The notes: a model not told the origin generated them from the letters alone. 64,000 bases of DNA from Torymus aiolomorphi (GCA_036365515.1 CM070876.1:100874310-100938309); one strand, 5' to 3'; positions 1-13,765 are shown, numbered from the stretch's first letter. Numbers and translations are program-made.

Positions 1-552
1 CTTCTAAAAGAGTTGTAATTACGAGGCTTGCCTCGCTTTTGATATCTTCCTATACTATTTAAGGATTGAAAGGTATATGCAAAAATTAAAGTTAAAATAT
101 TTATGTAATAGTTTAGTAAAAAAAACATTGATTACTAATTTTTTTAAACCATTTTTTTTTACTTCTCACGTGAGTACTCACGTGAGTACTCACGTGAGAA
201 TAAGGTCGAAAAACTCACGTGAATACTCACGTGATTATTTTTAATAGTGTGGGTTGCGAGAAGGCGGTTTTTAGATCCCATTCGCTTCCAACTGTAAGAA
301 TTTTTGTTTTTTTTTTTAGTTTTTCGTTCTGCAAAGACATAAGTTACGACTTTTAATTACATATTTCTTATTTATTTTCTCTTTCTCTATAGGACTGAAT
401 CTTCGGTTTTTTTGTCATTGTTTGAAAATTACCACACAAAAATAAAAACTGATAATTACCCATATCGGATTTTAATTATCAATTTTGTCAGTTGGACATA
501 TTAATGAAAAGTAGTACTGAAAAATATTACAGAAAATACAATAAGACTTCCC
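1..552 (+). repeat. Partial unit of a ~1.3-kb dispersed/tandem repeat
   Basis: This stretch matches parts of the 38670-42505 block in the same orientation. The diagnostic word GGGTTGCGAGAAGGCGG lies near 248, followed by the tract around the word TTCGCTTCCAA, and the segment ends with the AGTACTG...ATATTACAGAAAATACA tract that also occurs at about 42130. It stops where the ACTGAAAAAG-type transposon begins. No coding potential is credible here. Confidence 0.75.
161..236. repeat. Short CACGTGAGTACT palindromic array
   Basis: Five CACGTGA words occur within about 75 bp, spaced by GTACT or ATACT so that the array reads almost the same on both strands. It abuts the GGGTTGCGAG repeat. It resembles the CANNTG word arrays seen inside several transposons of this window. 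Confidence 0.8.
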
Positions 553-564
553 CACTGAAAAAGT

Positions 565-737
565 CCACATGGGACCTACATGGGACGCATCTGGGAACTA
601 TGTGGGTCCTATGTGGGACACTTGTGGGTCCTAGTGGGAATCATGTGGGAACCATTTGGGACCCATGTGAGAAATTGTTGTGGGATCCCATTGGGAACCA
701 TGTGGGAGCCATGTGGGTCCCATGTGGGTCCCACATG
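565..737 (+). repeat. CATGTGGGACC minisatellite in transposon arm
   Basis: A degenerate array of roughly 11-12-bp words built on CATGTGGGWCC. A spurious 85-residue reading frame rich in GTMW/CG results from the repeat and is not a gene. Similar arrays occur in the arms of the copy at 28805-34772. Confidence 0.85.
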
Positions 738-871
738 AGCAAGTTATAAAAAATTACTAAAAAATAAATTTTAATTTTAATATTTTTATTAGCACATTTT
801 ATCATTTAAGTATCACATATACTTAATATGCGAGAAAAACATTAAATTTGGAAATTAATAATTTTTTGCAG

Positions 872-936
872 ACAATGGGAATCGAACACGCGACCCTTGG
901 CACGGTAGTCGGACGCTCCAACCACTCACCTATGAA
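872..936 (-). repeat. tRNA-like module (pol III A and B box)
   Basis: Read on the minus strand, the segment has an A-box-like TAGGTGAGTGG and a B-box-like GTGTTCGATTCCC about 35 bases later, the spacing of a tRNA. The T-stem and acceptor pairings are poor, so it is not a functional tRNA gene. It sits inside a transposon arm and recurs at 29101 and 34368. Confidence 0.7.
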
Positions 937-1500
937 AGACTTCCAGTTTCTCTTTTCGAAAGTGATACATAAGCTATACTACGATGTACGCGTTATTCAA
1001 TGGCTTCTTTATTAATCGATAATCAAATTTAATATAGTTACTTTATATAAAAATATAATAAATAAATAAAAATAATTTTTGTTGGTCATAAATAAAGGAA
1101 ATATGTAAAGGGTGTACATATAATCTCTACCATACCGACATCGTTATTTGATTTTTATTTACTACTACTATAATAGTGCGCACTTCTTTTTAAACGAATG
1201 CGATTTTCTTCACAATTTAAGACTTCCTTTTTTCTTTTTTTTTTTAATTCATGCTAAAATTTGAGATTAAAAGTTTTTTTAAATTTCAGCTTAAAAATGT
1301 TCTCATTTATTCTTCAGCAATACGTATTTTTAAATTTAAATATAATAATAATCTAATCAATAATGAGATGAGTTACCTTTTTATCAAGACGTAATGTTTA
1401 CATGAACTGTGAAAAACAGAAAATCGCACTAATTTAAAAAAAAAGTTCGCAGGGTTATAGTAATTAAAATTAAATAACAATCCCACACACCATGAAAGAA

Positions 1501-1699
1501 AACTGAAATAATTACATGAAATAAGTCATGAATTAATATATTGAAATGATTTAGAAAGGATTTTAAAAGGAAAAAAAATTAATTTTAAATTAATTTTTAA
1601 AATAATATATGGAATACTAACAAAATACTTTCAAAAATCCTCCAAAAAAAGAAAAATTGTTTTTCCAAAAAATAATTACATGAATATAAAAATTCTACA
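1501..1699. other. AT-rich spacer, nothing recognised
   Basis: Very AT-rich sequence with long A and T runs between the transposon fragment and the 252-bp satellite. No open frame, hairpin or repeat that I can place. Confidence 0.5.
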
Positions 1700-4352
1700 T
1701 TATAAAATTTGGTCAAAATTTGGTCCATTTCTTTGTTGATTAGTAAGGCTGACTAGGCTATAGTATTACAGCTTAGACGACTACATCATATAATAAATAT
1801 GTGGTTACGAGAAAACCTCTTAATGAATAGTTACACAAATCTCGTTAGGTTGCTAAACCTATTAGTTTTGTACACATCGTCATGACAAGCATTAATCATA
1901 GCATTAGCATTTTCTTAGACAACTTTGTTAAAGTCAGCTAACAAAGTCTACATTATAAAAATTTGTGAAAATTGGGACCATTTCTTTGTTGATTAGTAAG
2001 GCTGACTAGGCAATCTTATAACAGTTTAGACGACTTCAGCATATATTAAATATGTGGTTAACATAAAACATGGAAATGAATAGTTATACAAATATCGAGA
2101 GGTTGCTAAATCTATTGGTTTTGTGCAAATCGTCATGACAGGCATTAATCATAGCTTTAGCATTTACTTAGATAAACTTATTTAAATCAGTTGCAAACTG
2201 TAAATAATAAAAATATGTGAAAATTTGTTTCATGTCTTTGTTGATTAGTAACACTACCTGGGCGATCTTATAATAGCTTTGGCGACTCTTGCATATATTT
2301 AAAATGTGATTATGAGAAAATGTGTTAATAAATAGTTCCACAAATATCGAAAGCTTGCTAAATATATTAGTTTTGTACACATCCTCATGAGAAGCATTAA
2401 TCATAGTTTTAGCATTTTCTTAGACAACCTTGTTTAAGTCAGCTAAAAAATTCTACATTATAAAATTTTGTCAAAATTTGGTCCATTTCTTTGTTGACTA
2501 GTAAGGCTGACTAGGCTATATTATAACAGCTTAGACGATTGCAGCATATAATAAATATGTGGTTACGAGAAAACCTCTAAATGAATAGTTACACAAATCT
2601 CGTGAGGTTGCTAAACCTATTAGTTTTGTACACATCGTCATGACAAGCATTAATCATAGCTTTGGCATTTTTTTAGACAACTTTGTTAAAGTCAGCTAAC
2701 GAAGTCTACATTATAAAAATTTGTGAAAATTGGGACCATTTCTATGTTGATTAGTAAGGCTGACTAGGCAATCTTAAAACAGTTTAGACGACTTCAGCAT
2801 ATATTAAATATGTGCTTAACATAAAACATGGAAATGAATAGTTATACGAATATCGAGAGGTTGCTAAATCTATTGGTTTTGTGCAAATCGTCATGACAAG
2901 CATTAATCATAGCTTTAGCATTTACTTAGATGAACTTATTTAAATCAGTTGCAAACTGTAAATAAAAAAAATCTGTGAGGAAAGAAGGAAAGCCATGGAA
3001 AAAAAATAACTAATCTAGAAGGAATTTTTGAAAACTGAAGAAAAACTAGAAGACTGAGAAGGAAGTAAAAGGGGAGGAAGTAAGAAGGTATTAGTAATGA
3101 GAAAAAAAAGGAATAAGAATGACAAGCAAAGCAGAGAGATTGAGTGACAAAACTTTAAGTATAGGCAGGAAATAATTTTTTGGTACGGTCAGTATTAAGT
3201 GTGATTTAAGATTAGGAGTGAATGAGAAAGCGTATGTTCCGTAAATAAGAAATGTCGGGAACCAAAGATGTAAAAATTCTGTATCTTAGCTAACTAAGAA
3301 AAGTAATATTATTAATGATGTTCATGAATCCCATGTAAATGCGCTAAGCTGTACTGGAGGGAATTAATAAATAAAAAAAAATAATAAAAATCTGTGAAAA
3401 TTTGTTTCATGTCTTTGTTGATTAGTAACACTACCTGGGCGATCTTATAGCTTTGGCGGCTCTTGCATATATTTAAAATGTGATTATGAGACAATGTGTT
3501 AATAAATAGTTCCACAAATATCGAAAGCTTGCTAAATATATTAGTTTTGTACACATCCTCATGAGAAGCATTAATCATAGTTTTAGCATTTTCTTAGACA
3601 ACCTTGTTTAAGTCAGCTAACAGAGTCTACATTATAAAAATTTGTGAAAATTGGGACCATTTCTTTGTTGATTAGTGAGGTTGACTAGGCAATCTTATAA
3701 CAGTTTAGACGACTTCAGCTTATATTAAATATGTGGTTAACATAAAACATGGAAATGAATAGTTATACAAATATCGAGAGGTTGCTAAACCTATTAGTTT
3801 TGTACACATCGTCATGACAAGCATTAATCATAGTTTTAGCATTTTCTTAGACAACCTTGTTTAAGTCAGCTAAAAAATTCTACATTATAAAATTTTGTCA
3901 AAATTTGTTCCATTTCTTTGTTGATTAGTAAGGCTGACAAGGCTATATTATAACAGCTTAGACGACTACATCATATAATAAATATGTGGTTACGAGAAAA
4001 CCTCTAAATGAATAGTTACACAAATCTCGTGAGGTTGCTAAACCTATTAGTTTTGTACACATCGTCATGACAAGCATTAATCATAGCTTTAGCATTTTCT
4101 TAGACAACTTTGTTAAAGTGAGCTAACAAATTCTACATTATATAATTTTGTGAAAATTGGGTCCATTTCTTTGTTGATTAATAAGGCTGACTATGCAGTC
4201 TTATAACAGTTTAGACGACTTCAGCATATATTAAATAACAGTCTTATAACAGTTTAGACGACTTCAGCATATATTAAATGTGTGGTTACCATAAAACATG
4301 GAAATGAATAGTTATACAAATATCGAGAGGTTGCTAAATCTATTAGTTTTAT
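1700..4352 (-). repeat. 252-bp satellite array, minus orientation
   Basis: The word GCATTAATCAT recurs near 1890, 2140, 2394, 2648, 2906, 3568, 3822 and 4074, a spacing of 251-258 bp apart from one gap explained by an insertion at 2977-3385. The same family lies in plus orientation at 28150-28800 and 35425-38670. Monomers fall into at least three subtypes (GAGGATGTG, GACGATGTG and GACGATTTG on the plus-orientation strand). One subtype keeps a 78-codon open frame on the minus strand (2168-2404 and, in part, 3312-3578). I read these frames as satellite, not as genes. Confidence 0.9.
2977..3387 (+). mobile_element. 5'-truncated LINE-like retrocopy inside the satellite
   Basis: About 400 bp of unrelated purine-rich sequence interrupts a satellite monomer. 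It ends TGTACTGGAGGGAATTAATA followed by an A-rich tail, a typical non-LTR retrotransposon 3' end. The satellite word AATCTGTGA is present on both sides (about 2970-2979 and 3388-3397) and looks like a target duplication. The clade cannot be assigned from the short 3' end. Confidence 0.6.
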
Positions 4353-6430
4353 GCAAGTCGACTCCTTAAATGCAAAGACGTATTATTGTATAAAGGATAG
4401 ATTAACATGGAATCGGTAGACCACGTTATCCATCATAAGGCAGTTATAAGATGCGTATTATAATAATTATGGTTTATTATTGTTCCGCAAACACCAAGTC
4501 GTTTCGAACCGTGAGGATATCTCTGTTCTTTTTTTCGTTCCATCGCTATAAAAATAATCTATGCATAGCAGGAGACTAAATCTTACTGTATTTTCTGTAA
4601 TATTTTCTAGTACAGAAATTCATAATTAAAATCCAATATGGGTAATTATCAGTTTTTATTTTTCAGTGTAAATTTTCATACAATGGCAAGATCTGAAGAC
4701 TCAGTCTTACAGAGAAAGTAAAAATTAAATAAGAGATATGTAATTAATAATCGAAGCTTATGTCATTATAAAAAGAAAAACTAAAAAAAAGAAAATTCCT
4801 TACAGCTGGAAGCGAATGGGATCTAAAAACCACCTTCTCGCAACCCTGTTACAGATAAAAGGTCAACACTTTAACAATTAATGCTTTTCTTTAATGTGTG
4901 CCATTTTTTAATTATCATTGAAGACATTGTCTTCTTTTCTGCTATCTTATGGTAGTCGCGTTAAATAAACCCTGAATAATAATGAAAATTTCCAATTATT
5001 TTGATGAGAAACCGCCTTCTCGTACACAGCACAACACCAAATATTACAAAATTCATACACTAAATAGCTATAGCTGATAAAACAAATCTTGCATATATTG
5101 TGTGTAATGTATGGATCTCAAAAATTAATAATAAAAATACTGTTATTCGTTATTATACTTTTTTTACTTTTTCGGAAAAATAACAAAACCAGCAAAAGAA
5201 CTGATAATAGAACCGATTGGTATCATAAAAATTCAACAACAGAGTATTTACTTTTCACTGTAAATAATTTCTTTGTAAAGAAGGAACAAGAACAAATAAA
5301 ACGTTGCTGCCGTTCAAAGTGGCTTTCTTCCAAAATCAGCCATCTCGCAACCCTGTTAGAGATAAGACGTTACGACCGCATTACAGCCATTACGTGGCTT
5401 TCATTAAAGCCAGTTGAAATAAGCATAGCTACGGGGTCCGCCCTGATTATTAATCCACAAACAGCGGGCTCGCAAACTTCAGGAACGTAAAACATTGCAA
5501 CACCTCAAAGGCAAAGAACTATTATGTGTAAGGTCCAGTTTTAGATTTACATAAAACAGTGAACCTGAATTTTGCAACCTTAAGAATGTTACCATAAGAA
5601 AACCGTGGATAATGATAAGATAACAATAAATATCCATTATTATTCCACAAACTGCCTACTCGCGACCCGCCAATAATTGAAAAATGGCGACTCCTTAAAT
5701 GCAAAGACGTATTATTGTATAAAGGATAGATTAACATGGAATCGGTGGACCATGTTATCCATCATAAGGCAGTTGTAAGATGCGTATTATAATAATTATA
5801 ATTTATTATTGTTCCGCAAACACCAAGTCGTTTCGAACCGTTGGGATATCTCTGTTTTTTTTCCGTTCCATCGCTATAGTAATAATCTATAGCATGAGAA
5901 TAAATCTTACTGTATTTTCTGTAATATTTCCCAGTACTACTCGTCACCAATATCCAACTCAGAAATTCATCATTAAAATCCAATATGGGTAATTACCAGT
6001 TTTTATTTCTTTACTGTAAATTTCCAAACAATGGCAAGATCTGAAGATTCAGTCTGATAGAGAAAGTACAAATTAAATAAGAGATATGTAATTAATAGAC
6101 GTAATTTACGTCTTTATAAAAAGAAAACCTAAGAAGACACAACAAAAATCCTCATAGTTGGAAGCGAATGGGATTTAAAAACAGCCTTCTCGCAACCCAG
6201 TTCGAGATAAAAACACATTAATAATTAATACTTTTCTTTAATTTGTGCCAGTTTTTAATTATCATAGAAAATATTGTCTATCATTCCGCTATCTTAAGGA
6301 AGTGGAGTTGAATAAACCCTGAGTAATTATGAAAATTCGCAATTATTTTGCTGAGAAACCGCCTTCTCGCACACAGTACACCACCAAAAATTACTATTTT
6401 CAAAGGGTAAAAGGCTATGGCCGATAATGC
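4353..6430 (-). repeat. ~1.33-kb tandem repeat, minus orientation (about 1.5 units)
   Basis: The segment beginning CGACTCCTTAAATGCAAAGA at about 4359 recurs at about 5690, giving a period near 1331 bp. The unit is the reverse complement of the block at 38670-42505 and contains several dispersed GCGAGAAGGCGG-like words (about 4835, 5015, 5345, 6190 and 6365). The 133-codon plus-strand frame at 5089-5490 lies within the repeat, has no recognisable motif and is not kept open in the other copies, so I do not call a gene. Confidence 0.85.
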
Positions 6431-8645
6431 ATATCTCGCATGTATTGCAACCATGCGTATACGAGAGCGCGTCAGACGTGTATACATGCCAAAATAATTA
6501 TTTTAATAATTCTTAACCCCAAGCAAGCGGAGGTTGCGAGTTCCATACATATACTGAAGTATTTTTATGGCAAAATAATTATTTTCGTCATGTCTGACGC
6601 ACTCCCGTATACACGTGGACCTTATATATCCTCCGCCTGCTTGGGGTTACGAATTATTTAAAGAATTATTTTGCCATGTATACACGTCTGACGCGCTCCT
6701 GTGCACGCGTGGAACTAGCATCCCCCGCCTAGTTGGGTTTAACAGGTATTCCATTAATTATTTTGGTATGTATACACATCTGACTGGCTCCCGTATACGC
6801 GTGAAACTCGCGCCCCCCGCCTGCTTGGGGTTAGGAATTATTAAAATGATTATTTAGCCATTTATTCACGTCTGACCGGCTCCCGTATATGTGTGGAACT
6901 CGTATCCCACGGCTGCTTGGGGTTAAGAACTATTTAAATAATTATTTTGCCATGTATACACGTCTGACGCGCTCCTGATGTATACGCCTGGAACTAGCAT
7001 TCCCAACCTAGTTGTGTTTAAGAGGTATTCCATCAATTATTTTGGCATGTATGCACATTTGTCACGCTCCCATATACGCGTGAAACATGCATCCCCCGCC
7101 TACTTGCGTTTAAGAGGTATTCCATTAATTATTTTGGATTGTATTATATACACATCTGACACGTACCCGTATACGCGTGACACTCGCATCCCCCGCCTGC
7201 TTGGAGTTAAGAGTTATTTAAATAAGTATTTTGCCATGTATACATGTCCGACGGGCCCCCGTATACGCGTGGAACTCGTATCCCCCGCCTATTCGAGGTT
7301 AAGAATTATTTATATATAGTTATTTTGGTATAACGCTGACGCGCTCCCGTATACGCATGGAACTCGCATTCCCCGCCTACTTGGGTTATGAATTATTCAA
7401 ATAGTTATTTTGCGATGTATACACGGGGCACTCGCATCCCCTGCCTGCTTGGCGTTAAGAATTATTTAAATAATTATTTGGCCAGGTATACGCGTCTGAC
7501 GCGCTCCCGTATACACGTAGAACTCGCCTCACCCGCCTGCTTGAGGTTAAGAATTATTTGAATAATTACTTTGCCATGTATACACATCTGACGCGCGCGC
7601 GGTATCCACGTGGAACTCGCATCCCCCGCCTGCTTGGGGCAAAGAATTATTCAAATAGTTATTTTGCCATGTATACACGACTGACGCGCTCCCGTATACA
7701 CGTGGAACTCGCATCCACCACCTACTTGGGTTCAAGAGGTATTGAAATAATTATTTTGGCATGCATACACATCTGACACGCTCTCGTATACGCGTGAAAC
7801 TCGAATCCCCCGCCTACTTGGGGTTAAGAATTACTTTCAATAATTATTTTGCCTGTATGCTCGTCTGACGCGCTCCCGTATACGTGTGGAGCTCAGATCC
7901 CCGGCCTTCTCGGGGTTAAGAATTATTTATATAGTTATTTTGGTATATACGTCTGACGCGATTCCCCATACGCGTGGAACTCGCATTCTCGGCCTACTTG
8001 GGTTATGAATTATTCAAATAGTTCTTTTGCCATGTATACCCGTCTGATGTGCGACCGTATAAGTGTGGCACTCACATCCCACGCCTGCTATTCAAATTAT
8101 TATTATGCCATGTATACACGTCTTACGCGCTCTTGTATAGACGTGGAACGCTCATCCCAGCCTACTTGGGGTTAAGAATTTTTTATATAACTATTTTTCC
8201 ATGTATATACGTCTGAGGCGCTCTCGTATATGCGTGGAACTCGCATCCCCCACCTACTTGTGGTTAAGAATTATTCAAATAGTTATATTATGTCATGTAT
8301 ACACGACAGACGCACTCCCGTATACGCGTGGAATTCGCATCCCTCGCCGGCTTGGGGTTTAGAATTATTAAAATAGTTATTTTGCCATGTATACACATCT
8401 GATGCGCTCCCGTATACACGTGGAACTCGCATCCCCCGCCTACTTGGGGTTAAGAATTACTTAAATAATTATTTGGGCATGTATACACGTCTGACGACCT
8501 CCCGTATCCGCGTAGAACTCGCATCCCCCGGCGACTTGGGGTTGAGAATTATTTAAATAATCGTGCTGCACGTCTTCGGAATTTTGATACATGCATGGAC
8601 CTCCTATCCCACGGTTACTTGGATTTAATAATTATTTAAATAATA
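6431..8645. repeat. ~94-bp satellite array (about 23 copies)
   Basis: The unit contains GCTCCCGTATACGCGTGGAA, CTCGCATCCCCCGCCTGCTT and an AT-rich tail TTATTTAAATAATTATTTTG. Landmarks near 6693, 6787, 6881, 6969 and 7064 give 88-95-bp spacing. Divergence between units is moderate. Several short open frames in both directions are by-products of the repeat. Confidence 0.9.
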
Positions 8646-11600
8646 GTTTCGTAAGTCTACGTCACTTCCTTTATATATTGAAGAATCCCTTGCTAAGTGT
8701 ATTCGAATTGTTTGCAGTTATTTTTTGATCAACTATTAGCGGTTTAGCACTAGCAATAATGTGTCCAAATGTGCTCCAAATCTTCATAAACGTTCGCTCA
8801 ATCAATTTGGCGTAAGATTAATGGAATCGTTAGATACGTACAATGTAGATAAGATAACAATGCTTCCATAATAGCTGATTTATTTTTCTTCAATCGAAGT
8901 ATCCATTGCTAAAGTATTAGAATTATTCGCAGCTATTTTTTGATCGATTATTAGGGATTTAACACTAGAAATAGTCTGCTAACAGTGTGCGAAATATTTA
9001 TAAACGATCGCTCAGACAATTTAGCATAAGATTAATGGAATCGTCAGATACGTACAATGTAGATTAGAAAACGATGCTTTCCATAACAGCTGAATTGTTT
9101 TTGCTTAAATCGAAGTATCCATTGCTAAACGTATTAGAATTATTCGCAGCCATTTTTTGATCCATTATTAACGGTTTAGCACTAAAAATAATGCGGCCAA
9201 ATGTGTGCAAAATCTTCATAAACATGGGTTCAGCCAATTTGGTGTAAGATTAAAGCAATAGTTAGATACGTACGACCTACATAAGAAAAATAGCCTTTCC
9301 ATAAGAGCTAAATTGTTTTTTATTAAATTGAAGTATCCTTTGGTAAAGGTATTAGAATTATTCGCAGCGTTATGTTTATCCATTATTAGCGGTTTAGCAC
9401 TAGAAATAATGTGGCTAAATGTGTGCGAAATCCTCATAAACGTAGGATCAGCCAATTTGGCGTAAGATTAATGGAATAGACACGTGTACGACCTACATAA
9501 GAAAAATTCCCTTTTCATAAGAGCAGATGGTTTTTGCTTAAATTGAAGTATCATTTGGTAAATATATTAGAATTATTCGGAACTATTTTTTTATCCATTA
9601 TGAGCGATTAAGCACTAGAAATAATGTTGTTCATGTGCGAAATGTTCATAAACGTGGGATGAGCCAATTTGGCGTACGATTAATGGAATCATTAGATACG
9701 GACGACCTACATAAGAAAAATACCTCTTCCATAGGAGCTGAATTGTTTTTCCCTAAATTGCGTTATGCCTTGCTAAGTGTATTAGAATTATTCGCAGCTA
9801 TGTTTTGATCGATTATTTGCAATTTTGCACTAAAAATAATGCGACTAAATGTGTGCGAAATCTTCATAATCGTGCGCTCAGCCAATTTGGCGTAAGATTA
9901 GTGCAACAGTTGAATACTTACGACGTAGATAAGAAAAATATCCTTTCCTTAAGAGCTGAATTGTGATTCATTAAATTGAAGTATCCCTTGCTAAGTGTAT
10001 TAGAATTGTTCGCAGCTATTTTTTGATCCATTATCAGCGGTTTAGCACTAGATATAATGTGTCCAAATGTGTTCCAAATCTTCATAAACGTTCGCTCAAT
10101 CAATTTGGTGTAAGATTAATGGAATCGTTAGATACGTATAATGTAGATAAGCAAACTATGCTTTCAATAATAGCTGATTTGTTTTTCTTCAATCGAAGTA
10201 TCCACTGCTAAAGTATTAGAATTATTCGCAGCTATTTTTTGATCTATTATTAGGGATTTAGCACTACAAATAGTCTGCCTAGCCGTGTGCGAAATATTTA
10301 TATACGATCGCTCAGACAATTTAGCATAAGATTAATCGTATAGTTAGATACGTACGACATACATAAGAAAAATTCCCTTTCCATAAGTGCAGAATTATTT
10401 TTCCCTAAATTGAATGATCCCTTGCTAAGTATATTAGAATCATTCGCACGTATTTTTTGATCCATTATTAGCGGTTTGACACTAGAAATATTGTTACTAA
10501 GTGTGTGCGACATCTTCATAAACGTCCACGCAGCCAATTTGGCGTAAAATTAATGGAATCATTAGATACGTACGACCTACATAAGAAAAATACCCTTTTC
10601 ATAAGAGCAGAATGGTTTTTGCTTAAATTGAAGTATCTTTTGCTAAATGTATTAGAATTATTCGAAGCTATTTTTTGATCCATTATTAGCGACTTAGCAC
10701 TAGAAATAATGTTGTTAAATGTCCGAAATTTTCATAAACGTGGGATCAGCCAATTTGGCGTACGATTAATGGAATCATTAAATACGGAAGACCTACATAA
10801 GAAAATACCTCTTCCATAGGAGCAGAATTGTTTTTCCCTAAATTGCGTTATGTCTTGCTAAGTGTATTAGAATTCTTCGCATCTATCTTTTGATCCATTA
10901 TTTACAATTTAGCACTAGAGATAATGCGACCAAATGTGTGCGAAATCTTCATAATCGTGCGCTCAGCCAATTTGGCGTAAGATTAGTGGAACAGTTGGAT
11001 ACTTACGACGTAGATAAGAAAAATATCCTTTCCTTAAGACTTGAATTGTTATTTCTTAAATTGAAGAATCCCTTTCTAAGTGTATTAGATTTATTCGCAG
11101 CTATTTTCTGATCCATTATTAGCTGTTTAGCACTAGAAATGATGTTGCTAAATTTGTGCGAAATCTTCATAATCGTGCACTTAGCCAATTTAGCGTAAGA
11201 TTAGTGCAACAGTTGGATACGTACGAAGTAGACAAGAAAAATATCCTTTCCTTGATAGCTGAATAGTTATTCCTTAAATTGAAGAATCCCTTGCTAAGTG
11301 TATTAGAATTGTTCGCAGGTATTTTTTGATCCACTATTAGCGGTTTAGAACTAGAAATAATGTGTCCAAATGTATTCGAAATATTCATAAACGTTCGCAC
11401 AGCCAATTTGGGGTAAGATTAATGGAATCGTCAGATTCGTACGACCTACATAAGAAAAATACCCTTTCCATTATAGCTGAATTGTTATATCTTCAATTGA
11501 AGGTATCCTTCAATCCAAAAGAATCCCTTGCTAAGTGTATTAGAATTATTCGCTGCTATTTTTTGATCCATTATTAGCGATATAGCACTAGAAATAATGT

Positions 11601-11805
11601 GGCTAAATGTTTGCGAAGAGTTGTATAGTTTTTGCTTAAATTGAAGTATCTTTTGCTAAATGTATTAGAATTATTCGCAGCCTTTTTTTTTATCCATTAG
11701 TACCGATTTGGCACTAGAAATAATGTTGCTAAGTGTATGTGAAATCTTCATAAACGTGGGATTTGCCAATTTGGCGTAAAATTCATGGAATTGTTGGATA
11801 TGTAC
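8646..11805. repeat. ~217-bp satellite array (about 14 copies)
   Basis: The unit contains TTTTTTGATCCATTATTAGC, GGTTTAGCACTAGAAATAAT and CAGCCAATTTGGCGTAAGAT. Landmarks near 10463, 10681, 10896, 11114 and 11331 give 215-218-bp spacing. Open frames of 60-80 codons on both strands reflect the repeat, and the 217-bp period is not a multiple of three. Confidence 0.9.
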
Positions 11806-13765
11806 GTCCCCGCGGTTGCAAATCTTCAGCTGGTTTTCACCTGGATTTCCACCTGAATAATCACGTGAATTTTCACCTAAAATTCATGTAAAATGCGTGT
11901 GAAATCCATCTGAGATCTACCCAAATTTTATATGATTTTGTAGTGGATTACACTTGTCAAAAGTCCAATAAGGTCACATGAATTTTATGTGTAATTCACG
12001 TCGATTCACTGGATATTCGCGAGAACTACACCAGGTATAAGTTATAGCTTTCTTATCGTGTTATCTTTTATGCTGCTAAGTTTCACCTGAATTACAGGAA
12101 TTCTTTTGTTAATTCTCGTAGGTTTCTGGTGATAATCATGTGAATTCTAGATATAATTCAATTGATAAAACTGTTAGGCAGAGGCGGAAATAACCTGTAA
12201 ACCACGTGAAATGCAGTTGGAAAATAATATGAACGAAGCCATTATTAATTTCCCATGACATTCACGTGAATTTTGGGTGGAAATCACCTAAGTTTTAGGT
12301 TAAATTCACTCGACTTGTCACCTGATTTATCACCTGATTTTTTACCTAAACAAGTGCAATAACTGAGAATGTAGTCCGTTACGCGGTGCTACGGAATTGT
12401 AACACGCTGGTAAACCGGAACCGTTCGGATATATATGAAAGTGCTCGTCGTAAGTGTGGGTGGGCGGGCTTCATCCAGCCACACCGAATTAACGTACTTT
12501 ATGGTTACAATATGAACATAATGTACAACGCAGTAATTTAGGTGACAAATTAAATGGAAAATTATATGAAAAATTAGGTGAATTTAACCTAAAACTTACA
12601 TGATTTTCACCAGACATTCAGGTGAACATCACCAGAAATAAATTATAGCTACGTTCTCCTATTACCCTTTCTCAGCTCTTTTTCAAGTTGATTTCAGGTT
12701 CATTTCACCTACGACTCACGTTGCCTTCAGATGAATTGCACCTAAAATTCGCATGATTATCACCAGAGATCTATATGAAGTCACAAACAAATTTCACACA
12801 AATCACGTGAAAGTCAGCAGGATAAAGGATAACACGTCAGAAAGGTATAAATTATTCCTCGTGAAATTCACGTGAATATCCGGTGATACGACGTGAATTT
12901 CACCCGATATTCACGCGACCTTCACCAGAGATCAATTCTACCTTCTTTATCGTGTTATTCTTTATACAGCTGAATTTCACGTGAATTATAGGTATTTTTT
13001 TCAACCTCACGTATGTTTCTGGTGATAGTCAACTGTAGAGACCGTTAGGCGGAGAAGGAAAACAGCAGAACGAAACCATACTAATTTCTGGTGACATTCA
13101 CGTGAATTTCGGGTGGAAATCACGTAAGTTATAGGTTAAATTTACATGATTATTCACCTGATTTTTCACCTGATTGTTCACCTAAACAAGTGCAATAACT
13201 GACAGTGTTGTCCGCTAGGCGGCGTTATGGAATTGTAACACGCGGGTAAACCGGAACTGTCCAGATATATAGGAAAGTGCGCGTCGTAAGGGTGGGCGGG
13301 CGGGCTTCATCCAGCGACACCGAATTAACATACTGTGTGGTTATATATTATGTACATAATATATAACCCAATGATTTAGGTGAAAAATTAAATGGAAAAT
13401 TAGGTGAACAATCATGTGAATTTAACCTATAACTTACGTGATTTCCACCTGAAATTCACGTAAATGCCAGCAGAAATTAATGTGGTTTCGTTCTGCTGTT
13501 TTCCTTCTCCAGCTGCATTTCACGTGGTTTACAGGATAATTTCACCTCCGCCAAACGGTCTCTTCAGTTGAATTGAACCTAAAACTCACATGACTAACAC
13601 CAGAAACCTACGTGAAGTTAACAAAAAATACCTATAATTCACGTGAAAATCAGCTGTATAAAGAATAACACGATAACAAAGCTAGAATTGATCTCTGGTG
13701 AAGGTCACGTGAATATCGGGTGAACCGATGTGAATTTCACATAAAATTCATGTGACTAAAATTCC
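11806..13765. mobile_element. Two CACGTGA-rich inverted-repeat elements
   Basis: Two related cores of about 200 bp (starting near 12350 and 13185, both with CAAGTGCAATAACTGA and GCGGGCTTCATCCAGC) are each flanked by inverted arms. TCACCTGATTTTTCACCT lies on the left, and its reverse complement (AGGTGAAAAATTA-type) lies on the right. The arms are packed with CACGTGAATTTCACCTGA-like words that are locally palindromic. The copies are about 830 bp apart. No protein is encoded, so these are non-autonomous foldback-like elements or their derivatives. Confidence 0.75.

Larger units (their letters stand above)
549..1500 (+). mobile_element. Partial copy of the ACTGAAAAAG long-inverted-repeat transposon
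   Basis: It begins CTTCCCCACTGAAAAAGTCC and runs through a CACATGGG-type minisatellite, an AT-rich spacer and a tRNA-like module, then into the same central tract found at 33780-34150 (GTACATATAA, CTACCATACCGACATCG). The second inverted arm seen in the 28805-34772 copy is missing, so this copy is truncated. Its 1055-1095 segment is the uninterrupted version of the site into which the gag-only LTR element inserted elsewhere (29298-33779). Confidence 0.75.

Noticed and set aside
872..936. Functional tRNA gene
   Set aside because: A and B boxes are present but T-stem pairing is poor and the module recurs inside transposon arms.
5089..5490. 133-codon plus-strand frame
   Set aside because: It lies inside the 1.33-kb repeat, has no recognisable motif, and the inverted copy near 41300-41640 does not keep it open.
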